From positions 7,937-57,753 of the forward strand of contig JAGQNA010000005.1 of assembly GCA_020428315.1 (NCBI GenBank): a stretch of 49,817 nt of DNA, read 5' to 3'. This document shows positions 43,486 through 49,817 of the stretch, piece by piece; the stretch's first letter is position 1, and each line of letters starts with the position of its first letter. The translations under genes were made by a program, and so were the position numbers. Under the pieces are notes generated by a model. That model was not told where the DNA came from and ran no database searches. It saw nothing but the letters and a program-made list of their open reading frames with translations. Source of the DNA: Candidatus Saccharimonadota bacterium (lineage in GTDB: Bacteria > Patescibacteriota > Saccharimonadia > Saccharimonadales > Saccharimonadaceae).

Positions 43486-45357
43486 CTACGATGCAGTGTG
43501 CAATATCGCTTCTTTTGGTAGTTTAGTATCCTTTAATATACTGCTCACAGCGGCTTCCTCAAGCGTTTCCTCTTTTAATAATTCTTCTGCTAGACTCTTT
43601 AGTGCATCCATATTACTTCGTAAAACTTGTTCGGCTCGATTTGCAGCTTCAATCATAAGTATCTTTACTTCCTCATCAATTTTTCTGGCAGTATCATCAC
43701 TATATGGCCTCTCATGAGTTATCTTGTCAAAAACCATGCCTCCGTTGTCTTCGTGGAAAACCTGATCACGTAGCTCTTTGCCCATACCCTGTTCGATGAC
43801 CATGTCACGTGCAATTTCAGTTGCTTTTCTTAAATCACTCCCAGCCCCAGTCGTTATTCCGTCTTTACCATAAATTATCTTTTCTGCTATTCGACCACCA
43901 AGTGCGCGAGCTAATATATCTTTGAATTCGTAGACGTTGGTATAGCTTTTATCTTCTGGCGGCAAGAACCAAGTCACGCCACCTGTACCACCTCGAGGTA
44001 TAATAGTAACTTTATGAACAGGATCCGAGTCGGGCAACACATGTCCAACAACCGCGTGACCTGCTTCGTGATAAGCAGTCAGTTCTTTCTCTTTTTGGTT
44101 CATAACTTTTGCCTTGCGTTCAGGCCCAATAGCCACCTTTTCAAATGCTTCAGTTAAATCGTCATTACTAATTTTCTTTGAATTTCGCCGTGCGGCAATA
44201 ATTGCTGATTCATTAGCAATATTTGCAAGATCGGCACCGCTACTACCGGCTGTTTTTGCGGCTAACTTATCCAGATCAACTGTCTCATCAACTGGTTTTG
44301 TCTTAAAGTGAACTTTTAATATCGCCTCTCGGTCTTTACGCTCTGGGAGCATAATGTTTGTTCGTCGGTCAAAACGACCCGGTCTCAATAGTGCTGGATC
44401 CAGTACGTCAGCTCGGTTTGTAGCTGCAAGTATAATTACATTTGTATCATTTTCAAAGCCATCCATCTCGACAAGAATTTGATTCAATGTCTGTTCACGC
44501 TCATCATGACCACCACCCATACCGCTACCACGCTTACGGCCCACGGCATCAATTTCATCAATAAAAATAATCGCGGGGGCATTTTTCTTTGCTTTGGCAA
44601 ATAAATCCCTCACTCGGCTAGCACCAACTCCCACGAACATCTCAACAAACTCTGAGCCAGAAATACTAAAGAATGGCACATTAGCTTCACCAGCAACGGC
44701 TCGAGCTAGCATTGTTTTTCCTGTCCCTGGATTACCAACGAGCAACACACCCTTGGGAATCTTAGCACCCAGCTGTTGATATTTCTTGGGATGCTTCAGA
44801 AAATCTACTACTTCTTCAAGATCTTGTTTCGCACTATCATTCCCTGCGATGTCAGTAAAAACAACTTTTTCCTTGTCGTTACCGTATAATTTAGCCTTAC
44901 TTTTCCCGAATCCCATTGCTTGGTTGTTATGCCCCTGTGCTTGACGCATCATAAATATAAACAAGCCACCAATCAACAGCACCGGTAGAAGCATACTTAC
45001 TATATTCCAGACTACATTTCCGGTTTGTGATGGCTCAGAGTTTGTGACTGCGGCGCCACTATCAACTTTTAATCCTTGCTCATAAATACTAGACTTAGGA
45101 TCCTTTCGCGACTTCTCCGTTGGCTTATCCTTTCCTTTGGGAGTAATTGTTAAAACATCACCCTTGACTTCAATTGTTTTAATTTCACCTCTGTTTGCTC
45201 GCTCGATAACGCTACTGAGGGGCACCTCCTTTAGGTTTGACTGAGGAGTGCCAACCAGTAGGGCTGTGGCAACAATCGCAAATGTTATTATCCAAAATAA
45301 TACTAGACGAACCGTATTTGATATTGATTTTTTCGATGGTTTTTTTCGTGAAGCCAT
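43486..45357 (-). CDS. ftsH: FtsH membrane AAA+ metalloprotease
   Basis: 623 residues. Membrane helix at about 16-36, a small extracytoplasmic domain, and a second helix at about 116-138. Walker A GNPGTGKT (208-215), Walker [11 protein letters not shown], second region of homology [18 protein letters not shown], and zinc site HEAGH at 430-434. It degrades membrane and regulatory proteins. TAGTAT (45364-45369) lies 6 bases before the ATG. Confidence 0.98.
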   Translation of the reverse strand: MASRKKPSKKSISNTVRLVLFWIITFAIVATALLVGTPQSNLKEVPLSSVIERANRGEIKTIEVKGDVLTITPKGKDKPTEKSRKDPKSSIYEQGLKVDSGAAVTNSEPSQTGNVVWNIVSMLLPVLLIGGLFIFMMRQAQGHNNQAMGFGKSKAKLYGNDKEKVVFTDIAGNDSAKQDLEEVVDFLKHPKKYQQLGAKIPKGVLLVGNPGTGKTMLARAVAGEANVPFFSISGSEFVEMFVGVGASRVRDLFAKAKKNAPAIIFIDEIDAVGRKRGSGMGGGHDEREQTLNQILVEMDGFENDTNVIILAATNRADVLDPALLRPGRFDRRTNIMLPERKDREAILKVHFKTKPVDETVDLDKLAAKTAGSSGADLANIANESAIIAARRNSKKISNDDLTEAFEKVAIGPERKAKVMNQKEKELTAYHEAGHAVVGHVLPDSDPVHKVTIIPRGGTGGVTWFLPPEDKSYTNVYEFKDILARALGGRIAEKIIYGKDGITTGAGSDLRKATEIARDMVIEQGMGKELRDQVFHEDNGGMVFDKITHERPYSDDTARKIDEEVKILMIEAANRAEQVLRSNMDALKSLAEELLKEETLEEAAVSSILKDTKLPKEAILHTAS

Positions 45358-45363
45358 AAGTAA

Positions 45364-45369
45364 ATACTA
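45364..45369 (-). promoter_or_regulatory. -10 box (TAGTAT) for ftsH
   Basis: TAGTAT on the minus strand, 6 bases before the ftsH ATG. Confidence 0.4.
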
Positions 45370-45422
45370 GCTGTCCTTTCTCTGATAGACTCTGGATTAT
45401 TTCATTATATATTCTATCATCT

Positions 45423-46250
45423 TTACCTATCTATGCACAACCACCCACTAGAGTTAATTTTTATTGTTATTCCTGCTCCTGGCTGAATTTCTTTATTATC
45501 TTTAGTTGTCTTAATCTTAACCAAAAGCACTTCAAGCTGCGGTGTCGTTAGCCTATAATTCGTTAAGGCATTTAATAGTTCAATTGCCGTTTTTTTATCG
45601 ATCATAGTTATAAAATATCTAGTTAGGCTACGTCCAAGTATCTTGTCAACTTCTGATTCAATATTTTTTCTAACAATCCGTTGCCTACTGACACCATGCA
45701 ACAAGGCTATCTTATTTAAGTCTGACAGCCTATACATATGTTTTCTTAGTCTATTGCGAGTATACCGAGCACTTTGATTCGTCTCGTCTTCCACCCACTC
45801 AAGACTATTTGCTAATGCATAATTATAGATATCCTGCTTTGTCATACCGATTAAAGGCCGTAAGACGCGCTTATCAGACATTGGCGTTAGCCCGCGCCAA
45901 CCTGTACCACGTTTAATGTTCAAAGCGATAGTTTCGATTAAATCATCTTGATGATGAGCTACAATAAGCTGAGCATTATTTTGACGAGCAACTTTATATA
46001 AAAAATTATAACGCTTCTCTCGAGCCAGTGCTTCACTCGCATTACTACCTAATCCACCGTAGCCAATCTTGCAGGTCAACCCATATTTACGACTTAAAGC
46101 TTCTACAAATCTAGCATCGGCTTTAGAATTAGCACCCCTAATGCCATGTTCAAAGTGTGCAACTATTATCTCTTTTCTATTCTTCCTTACTGCCATATCT
46201 AGTAGCACTACAGAGTCTACACCTCCGCTTACAGCAATAACATATTTCAT
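45423..46250 (-). CDS. tilS: TilS, tRNA-Ile lysidine synthetase
   Basis: 275 residues from the ATG at 46250. PP-loop SGGVDS at 8-13, HFEHGIRGANSKADARFV, IVAHHQDDLIETIALNIKRGTG and NQSARYTRNRLR. It converts C34 of the CAU-anticodon tRNA-Ile to lysidine so that it reads AUA. The C-terminal domain is short compared with E. coli TilS. A TTG start 12 bases upstream is possible, but this ATG shares a base with the stop of the upstream small gene, which supports coupling. Confidence 0.95.
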   Translation of the reverse strand: MKYVIAVSGGVDSVVLLDMAVRKNRKEIIVAHFEHGIRGANSKADARFVEALSRKYGLTCKIGYGGLGSNASEALAREKRYNFLYKVARQNNAQLIVAHHQDDLIETIALNIKRGTGWRGLTPMSDKRVLRPLIGMTKQDIYNYALANSLEWVEDETNQSARYTRNRLRKHMYRLSDLNKIALLHGVSRQRIVRKNIESEVDKILGRSLTRYFITMIDKKTAIELLNALTNYRLTTPQLEVLLVKIKTTKDNKEIQPGAGITIKINSSGWLCIDR

Positions 46251-46426
46251 CAGCCAAGCCAATTACTGAGTCGGACAGCCAACCATATACCAAAGAATCC
46301 TAGTACAGTTGCAAAAAATATACTTGCCATACCAAATGAATTATAATCGCCCCACAGAAATGGCAATACGGAACCAATAGTCATTCCACCAACTGCACCT
46401 GCCATTACTGTAGATTTACTAGCCAT
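46250..46426 (-). CDS. 58-residue membrane protein coupled to tilS
   Basis: A short frame: starts MASKSTVMAGAVGGM and ends WLAVRLSNWLG, stop TGA at 46250-46252 sharing one base with the tilS ATG. Two hydrophobic stretches (about 8-24 and 33-54) separated by WGDYNSFG. TATAAT at 46435-46440 ends 8 bases before the ATG, as for other genes here. The family is not recognised. The coupling and promoter make it a likely real gene. Confidence 0.7.
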   Translation of the reverse strand: MASKSTVMAGAVGGMTIGSVLPFLWGDYNSFGMASIFFATVLGFFGIWLAVRLSNWLG

Positions 46427-46434
46427 ACCAAATT

Positions 46435-46440
46435 ATTATA
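46435..46440 (-). promoter_or_regulatory. -10 box (TATAAT) for the 58-residue gene and tilS
   Basis: TG-TATAAT on the minus strand, 8 bases before the ATG at 46426. It lies just past the stop end of the polymerase gene. Confidence 0.6.
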
Positions 46441-46458
46441 CAGTGTTTTACTTAATGA

Positions 46459-47703
46459 CTAAAGGTATCTAGTACCGCCAAATGGTATACGTCTTGTAAT
46501 TTTACTATTGCTCGATAGTGTATCGGCTGAATGAATAGTTCGACCACCATAGTGTAGATTTATGCTATCGATTGTACTAGTAATATTAAATCCTGGGCCC
46601 AGTCTGTCATCAAAAAATGCTAATTGAATATTTTCACTAGAATCTAATTGATAACAGCTTACACCGATCTCCTTAACAAAATTTGGTGCATCTTCAAAAA
46701 GCTGTCTGGCTATAGAGTAGATATCCTTATCAGAAGAAAACGATGTTTTAAGTAGATGCCTAGCTTGCCAGTACTCTCCATTCCAGCCACTTCCCTTATA
46801 CTGATAACCTCTAGCATATACCCTAACTCCTCGTGCCACTAAGCCTTGTGAGCGAATTTTTTGACCTACTTCCTCACACAAAAAATGTAGTCGCTGGAGT
46901 ACTTTATCGCGTGAAAGTTTATATTCGTCTAAAACGTATTGTCTGCCTACAGTTTTTATGTCATAGTCATGTTTATCAACCTCCCAACCTCGTAAACGCT
47001 TGTACCATTGAGAGCCGGTAATACTTTTAAAAACTTGTTTCCGCAGTATCTCCTCGTTTGCATCTAGAAACTCTAGTGCGGTATAGATGCCTACCTGGTT
47101 TAGACGTAATTCCATACGTTGAGCAATCCCAGTTATATCAGTCAGCTCTAGGGACTTAAACGTACTTCTAAGGTTTTTATGTGTAATCACATCAAGTCCA
47201 TTCGGTTTATTGAGCCCAGCTGCTGTCTTAGCCAAAAACCGATTAGTAGAGATACCTACGTTACAGTTTATAGCTCCCCCTATCTCCCCCCATAGCCTAT
47301 TCTTAATTTCCCAGCCAATATCACATAGATTACGTTGACGGACATCTATCGTTGCTTCAGAAAAATCAATAACCCCCTCATCGATACTCTTCATTCGTAC
47401 ATGTGCCGAGTAATCATTCATGATCCTCATTAACTGGCGATAGATATATCTATATTTTGGTGGATCGCTCTCTAGGGCTACAATATCTGGACAAATTTTA
47501 AATGCTTCGTTTAATTTCATACCGGTTGTAACCCCTAAAACTTTTGCTTCATAGCTAGCTGTCACTATACTGGTATGGTTACTGCGCCGATTAACTATTG
47601 CAACTGGACGCCCGCGTAATAATGGTCGAGCCTGTTGTTCAATAGTGGCAAAGCAAGAGTTTAAGTCAATATGCATAACACTAGGCTCGGCCTGGTTATA
47701 CAT
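46459..47703 (-). CDS. Y-family DNA polymerase (DinB/UmuC type)
   Basis: 414 residues. Catalytic acids: Asp13 in MHIDLNSCF and Asp108-Glu109 in SIDEGVIDFS. VGISTNRFLAKTAAGLNKPNG and the helix-hairpin-helix LTDITGIAQRM, plus the little-finger domain (about 240-370), complete the fold. It carries out translesion synthesis. The second Asp of the D-x-D start is Asn here, which is not catalytic in other members. It overlaps the 87-residue gene by 8 bases. No beta-clamp motif was confidently found. Confidence 0.9.
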   Translation of the reverse strand: MYNQAEPSVMHIDLNSCFATIEQQARPLLRGRPVAIVNRRSNHTSIVTASYEAKVLGVTTGMKLNEAFKICPDIVALESDPPKYRYIYRQLMRIMNDYSAHVRMKSIDEGVIDFSEATIDVRQRNLCDIGWEIKNRLWGEIGGAINCNVGISTNRFLAKTAAGLNKPNGLDVITHKNLRSTFKSLELTDITGIAQRMELRLNQVGIYTALEFLDANEEILRKQVFKSITGSQWYKRLRGWEVDKHDYDIKTVGRQYVLDEYKLSRDKVLQRLHFLCEEVGQKIRSQGLVARGVRVYARGYQYKGSGWNGEYWQARHLLKTSFSSDKDIYSIARQLFEDAPNFVKEIGVSCYQLDSSENIQLAFFDDRLGPGFNITSTIDSINLHYGGRTIHSADTLSSNSKITRRIPFGGTRYL

Positions 47704-47959
47704 GATCTGCCTCCATAGTTAGCCGCCACACAAGTTGTTCACTGTTAAATTCTAACCGGTAATCTGCTTGACCGTCAGTTACGTCAAAAACATGTATTAT
47801 TCGTACACCTTGCTGCCTTGGGTGTCGCAAACCTAATTCTGTCACTATTACTTCACGACCATTTGTGCGTTTAAATTTAATGGGTATACATGGCTGAAAA
47901 GCCTTATTAAATCGACAGATCACCTCAACCCGCTCATCTAAAGATTGTTCGTCATTCAT
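47696..47959 (-). CDS. Small protein coupled to Y-family polymerase
   Basis: 87 residues, beta-rich: IPIKFKRTNGREVIVTELG, RIIHVFDVTDGQADYRLEF, EQLVWRLTMEADHV. The Y-R-L...W-R-L end resembles small beta domains (DUF6504-like) found with translesion polymerases; that link is tentative. GAGGG lies 6-7 bases before the ATG. It overlaps the polymerase start by 8 bases. Confidence 0.65.
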   Translation of the reverse strand: MNDEQSLDERVEVICRFNKAFQPCIPIKFKRTNGREVIVTELGLRHPRQQGVRIIHVFDVTDGQADYRLEFNSEQLVWRLTMEADHV

Positions 47960-47972
47960 ATTAAACCCTCTG

Positions 47973-47995
47973 TATTAGAGAAACGTTCACTAATA
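47973..47995. promoter_or_regulatory. Palindrome upstream of the polymerase operon
   Basis: TATTAG (47973-47978) and CTAATA (47990-47995) flank a core that reads GAACGTTTC on the minus strand, close to the GAAC...GTTC core of Gram-positive SOS boxes. Candidate damage-response operator; the regulator is not in the window. Confidence 0.45.
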
Positions 47996-48110
47996 AGGTT
48001 TCGCCCGTTGCCTACTGCCCGTTTCTAGCATTGCACCGAAGACGATGATTGATAAACAAACCGGAGGGACGCTTTACAAAATGTTAGTGTGTGTCGCGGT
48101 GTTACTTATT

Positions 48111-48116
48111 ATTATA
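48111..48116 (-). promoter_or_regulatory. Possible distal -10 box for the polymerase operon
   Basis: Minus-strand TGA-TATAAT, about 150 bases upstream of the 87-residue gene. The 213-base gap between the divergent genes holds this box, the palindrome at 47973 and the padR promoter; no further gene is seen. Confidence 0.35.
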
Positions 48117-48135
48117 TCATTTTTAATAAAAACTA

Positions 48136-48163
48136 TTGACTATTCTACAATCTGTAGTATACT
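48136..48163 (+). promoter_or_regulatory. padR promoter with palindrome in the spacer
   Basis: -35 TTGACT (48136-48141), 16-base spacer, -10 TATACT (48158-48163). CTACA-ATC-TGTAG (48145-48157) fills the spacer, an ideal place for a self-repressor. Confidence 0.7.
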
Positions 48164-48173
48164 GATGGTTACT

Positions 48174-48548
48174 ATGAAGAATAAATCATACGTCGAACAA
48201 GTAGTTGAAGCTTGGGAAGAAGAGTACAAGAAAGGTCTTTTGACATTCTGGATACTACTCGCACTGCACCAAGAAAAGAAACATGTTCGAGAAATTAAAC
48301 AATTCATAGAAGCTGAAGCTACTACCAACCTATCCGTAGACGAAAAGAGCGTCTACCGATCAGTCGGTAGACTACGCAAGATGGATTTACTATCTGTCGA
48401 AGAGATGGAAAGTCCAAATGGCGGGCCAAAACTAAAATTATACGGCGTGACAAAAACTGGCGAGAAAGCCTTGTCAGAATTTTATCAGCGCAATATCAAT
48501 AGTATATTTATCACCAAAGATTTTCAAAATTTAACGAAAGGATTATAA
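48174..48548 (+). CDS. PadR-family transcription regulator
   Basis: 124 residues from the ATG at 48174, 10 bases after the -10 box. Winged helix: GLLTFWILLALHQEKKHVREIKQFIEA, DEKSVYRSVGRLRKMDLLSVEEM, and KLYGVTKTGEKALSEF, the standard PadR layout. An upstream in-frame start (48045 or 48081) would add a hydrophobic N-terminus, but the region holds a good promoter, so the shorter form is preferred. It precedes the membrane gene by 2 bases and probably controls it. Confidence 0.85.
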   Translation: MKNKSYVEQVVEAWEEEYKKGLLTFWILLALHQEKKHVREIKQFIEAEATTNLSVDEKSVYRSVGRLRKMDLLSVEEMESPNGGPKLKLYGVTKTGEKALSEFYQRNINSIFITKDFQNLTKGL

Positions 48549-48550
48549 AA

Positions 48551-49450
48551 ATGACAAAACAGACGACTAATAAAGAAGGGAAGATATCGGCTAGTATGAA
48601 ACTCGCCAAGGTGGCTTGGCGCACCTTAAAGCTTGATAAAGAGCTACTTATAGTTAGTGTAATAGGTCTTGTTATTGACATTTGCATTTTTGTAGCATTT
48701 ATCGTATCCCTCCTACTAATCGTCCCATCACTAACTAGTACAGAACCAATTACTGGCCAAGATCTGACTAGTAATATAATATATTATTTGCTAACAGCAA
48801 TCTACCTGTTCACTGCACTCACTGTGGCGAACTTTTTCACTGGAGCAATATCACATGCTGCACTTGAACGATTTCGTGGTGGCGACCCCACTGTAAGGAG
48901 CTCACTGTCTGCCGCATCAAAAAAGACTGGGCCAATCATTGCACTTTCAGGCCTACAGGCAACCGTTGGGCTAGTGTTACAAATCCTTGGTGACAGATTA
49001 CCGTTTGCTGGCAAAGTAGCTACTGTTATTGCTGGAGCAGCCTGGGGTATTGCCACTATGTTTTCTATACCTATCATCATGGACGGTAAGGAAACTGGGC
49101 CAATCAAAACAGTTCGTCACTCCGCTAAGACATTTACGAATATATGGGGCGAGAGCATATTTATTGGGCTTGGGCTTGGGCTAATCGAAATAGCCTTCGG
49201 CGTAATAATGGGACTTGTGTTAATTGGTGGTATCGCACTGTCGATTGCTCTTTCTACATGGCTGTACACAATAATTGCTGGTACAATTCTCATAATAGGT
49301 ATTCTAGTTGTAGGCACCATGTTATCTACCCTAAATATAATTATTATGACAGCTGCCTACCACTACGCATCAACAAATGCTATACCAGCTGGATTTGACA
49401 ATGAACTTATTCGTTCAATGTTTAAGCCAAAGAAACAATGGCTGAGATAA
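48551..49450 (+). CDS. DUF6159-like polytopic membrane protein
   Basis: 299 residues with about six membrane segments. Recognisable pattern: NFFTGAISHAALERFRGGDPTVRSSLSAA, LSGLQATVGLVLQILGDRLP, GAAWGIATMFSIPIIMDGKETGPIKTVRHSAKTFTNIWGE. This matches the DUF6159 family as I know it. Its function is unknown. It is in an operon with padR (2-base gap), suggesting a stress- or ligand-induced membrane protein (inference). Confidence 0.75.
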   Translation: MTKQTTNKEGKISASMKLAKVAWRTLKLDKELLIVSVIGLVIDICIFVAFIVSLLLIVPSLTSTEPITGQDLTSNIIYYLLTAIYLFTALTVANFFTGAISHAALERFRGGDPTVRSSLSAASKKTGPIIALSGLQATVGLVLQILGDRLPFAGKVATVIAGAAWGIATMFSIPIIMDGKETGPIKTVRHSAKTFTNIWGESIFIGLGLGLIEIAFGVIMGLVLIGGIALSIALSTWLYTIIAGTILIIGILVVGTMLSTLNIIIMTAAYHYASTNAIPAGFDNELIRSMFKPKKQWLR

Positions 49451-49482
49451 CGATACCCCTAGAATATATCTGTAAACTTTGC

Positions 49483-49488
49483 TACAAT
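49483..49488 (+). promoter_or_regulatory. Extended -10 box for the CAU tRNA
   Basis: TGC-TACAAT, 13 bases before the tRNA 5' end. Confidence 0.5.
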
Positions 49489-49501
49489 CACTTGAGTATA
49501 T

Positions 49502-49578
49502 GGCAGCGTAGCTCAGTTGGTTAGAGCGCAGGACTCATAAGCCTGAGGTCACAAGTTCAATTCTTGTCGCTGCTACCA
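49502..49578 (+). tRNA. tRNA with CAU anticodon, probably elongator Met, CCA encoded
   Basis: Acceptor GGCAGCG/CGCTGCT (pair 1-72 is G-U), D stem GCTC/GAGC, anticodon stem CAGGA/GCCTG with A31 opposite G39, loop CTCATAA (anticodon CAT), T stem ACAAG/CTTGT with loop TTCAATT, discriminator A, CCA. The initiator is excluded because the three G-C pairs of its anticodon stem are absent. tRNA-Ile2, the substrate of TilS, cannot be fully excluded. Confidence 0.88.
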
Positions 49579-49589
49579 AAATAGGATTT

Positions 49590-49616
49590 TTAGCCTCCTC
49601 GGAGGCTAATTTCTTT
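49590..49616 (+). terminator. Rho-independent terminator after the CAU tRNA
   Basis: TTAGCCTCC and GGAGGCTAA form a 9-bp stem around a 2-base centre, followed by TTTCTTT. It lies 11 bases after the tRNA. It could work on both strands because an A/T-rich run is found on each side. Confidence 0.85.
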
Positions 49617-49682
49617 ACTAGTAAATATGTCCCTGCATTACCTTTGCATCTAAAAGGTATAGATTTTTAATTATTACTGGAC

Positions 49683-49688
49683 TATACT
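49683..49688 (+). promoter_or_regulatory. -10 box (TATACT) for the 49696 gene
   Basis: TATACT ends 7 bases before the ATG at 49696. Confidence 0.5.
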
Positions 49689-49695
49689 AGCACGT

Positions 49696-49817
49696 ATGGA
49701 AGCATTAGAGTTACCACCCTACTTCATAATCCTACACCTCATCAACTTATTTTGTCTTATCCTTTTAATTCGAAGTGGTATCCAGATACTTTTCGACCAT
49801 CCAAAGTTATACTGGAC
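49696..49817 (+). CDS. Cytochrome b-like membrane protein (3' truncated by window edge)
   Basis: The first 40 or so residues of a protein that runs out of the window. A membrane helix (YFIILHLINLFCLILLIRSG) is followed by IQILFDHPKLYW. The His in the helix and the R-S-G-x-Q-I-L-x-x-H-P-x-L-Y-W segment are typical of cytochrome b561/b6-like N-termini, some fused to molybdopterin oxidoreductase domains. Only a short part is visible, so the call is provisional. The -10 box gives a leaderless start. Confidence 0.5.
   Translation, partial: MEALELPPYFIILHLINLFCLILLIRSGIQILFDHPKLYW

Noticed and set aside
48045-48173. Longer PadR start adding a hydrophobic N-terminal segment
   Set aside because: The added region contains a good -35/-10 promoter and palindrome; PadR proteins normally begin near the chosen ATG.
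1-49817. Alternative genetic code with TGA as Gly
   Set aside because: TGA ends genes at natural positions, for example the PBP (18543-18545) and the 58-residue gene (46250-46252), with protein ends matching family lengths.
1-49817. CRISPR arrays, insertion sequences, prophage or integrated elements
   Set aside because: No regularly spaced direct repeats, transposase, integrase or terminal inverted repeats were seen; gene content is housekeeping throughout.

Overview
The window looks like a compact, AT-rich bacterial chromosome segment from a reduced-genome lineage, most likely Patescibacteria/CPR and probably Candidatus Saccharibacteria (TM7). This is inferred from the gene repertoire, a short TsaB, a minimal type IV pilus set, the compact layout and use of TGA as a normal stop codon (unlike Gracilibacteria/SR1). 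No rRNA, CRISPR array, insertion sequence or prophage was seen. Taxonomy is an inference, not a database result.

Layout. 1-1013: tail of a SET-domain protein and a PQ-loop-like membrane protein (+). 1023-4153: membrane protein, RNase Y, TsaB and TsaE (-). 4193-7533: GNAT acetyltransferase plus a two-subunit ATP-citrate lyase (+). 7566-13818: type IV pilus operon pilB-C-M-N-O with a small membrane protein and a PRC-barrel protein (+). 13811-25285: mostly minus-strand DNA repair and envelope block (recA-recX, a pilin-like gene on +, PH-domain protein, ruvB, ruvA, PBP1A, ruvC, lamin-tail surface protein, yebC, comEC). 25381-30814: tRNA-Lys, class I aldolase, rimB-rimK peptide-ligase pair, and a second ATP-grasp gene facing an unrecognised gene. 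30841-39132: HrcA/CIRCE heat-shock cluster (dnaJ, dnaK, grpE, hrcA) interleaved with an FAD oxidoreductase, zwf and a type IV pilin. 39176-47959: gmk, lepA, murJ, ftsH, tilS, a 58-residue membrane protein and a Y-family polymerase with a small partner gene. 48174-49817: PadR regulator with a DUF6159-like membrane protein, a CAU-anticodon tRNA (probably Met), and the start of a cytochrome b-like gene.

How it works together. The block supports protein quality control (HrcA regulon plus FtsH), homologous recombination and Holliday junction resolution (RecA, RecX, RuvABC), DNA uptake and attachment (type IV pilus, pilins, ComEC), wall synthesis (PBP1A, MurJ) and a limited carbon metabolism (class I aldolase, G6PD, FAD-dependent hydroxyacid oxidase, ATP-citrate lyase).

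The strongest window-wide signal is regulatory. About 26 genes carry a TATAAT-like -10 box, often with an upstream TGN, ending only 6-9 bases before the start codon and without a Shine-Dalgarno sequence. Leaderless transcription therefore seems to be a normal mode here and was used to correct several starts. A smaller set (rny, recA, recX, fda, dnaK, grpE, pilM, the 87-residue gene) has real leaders with Shine-Dalgarno sites. All three heat-shock promoters place the -35 hexamer inside the 9-base spacer of a CIRCE operator.
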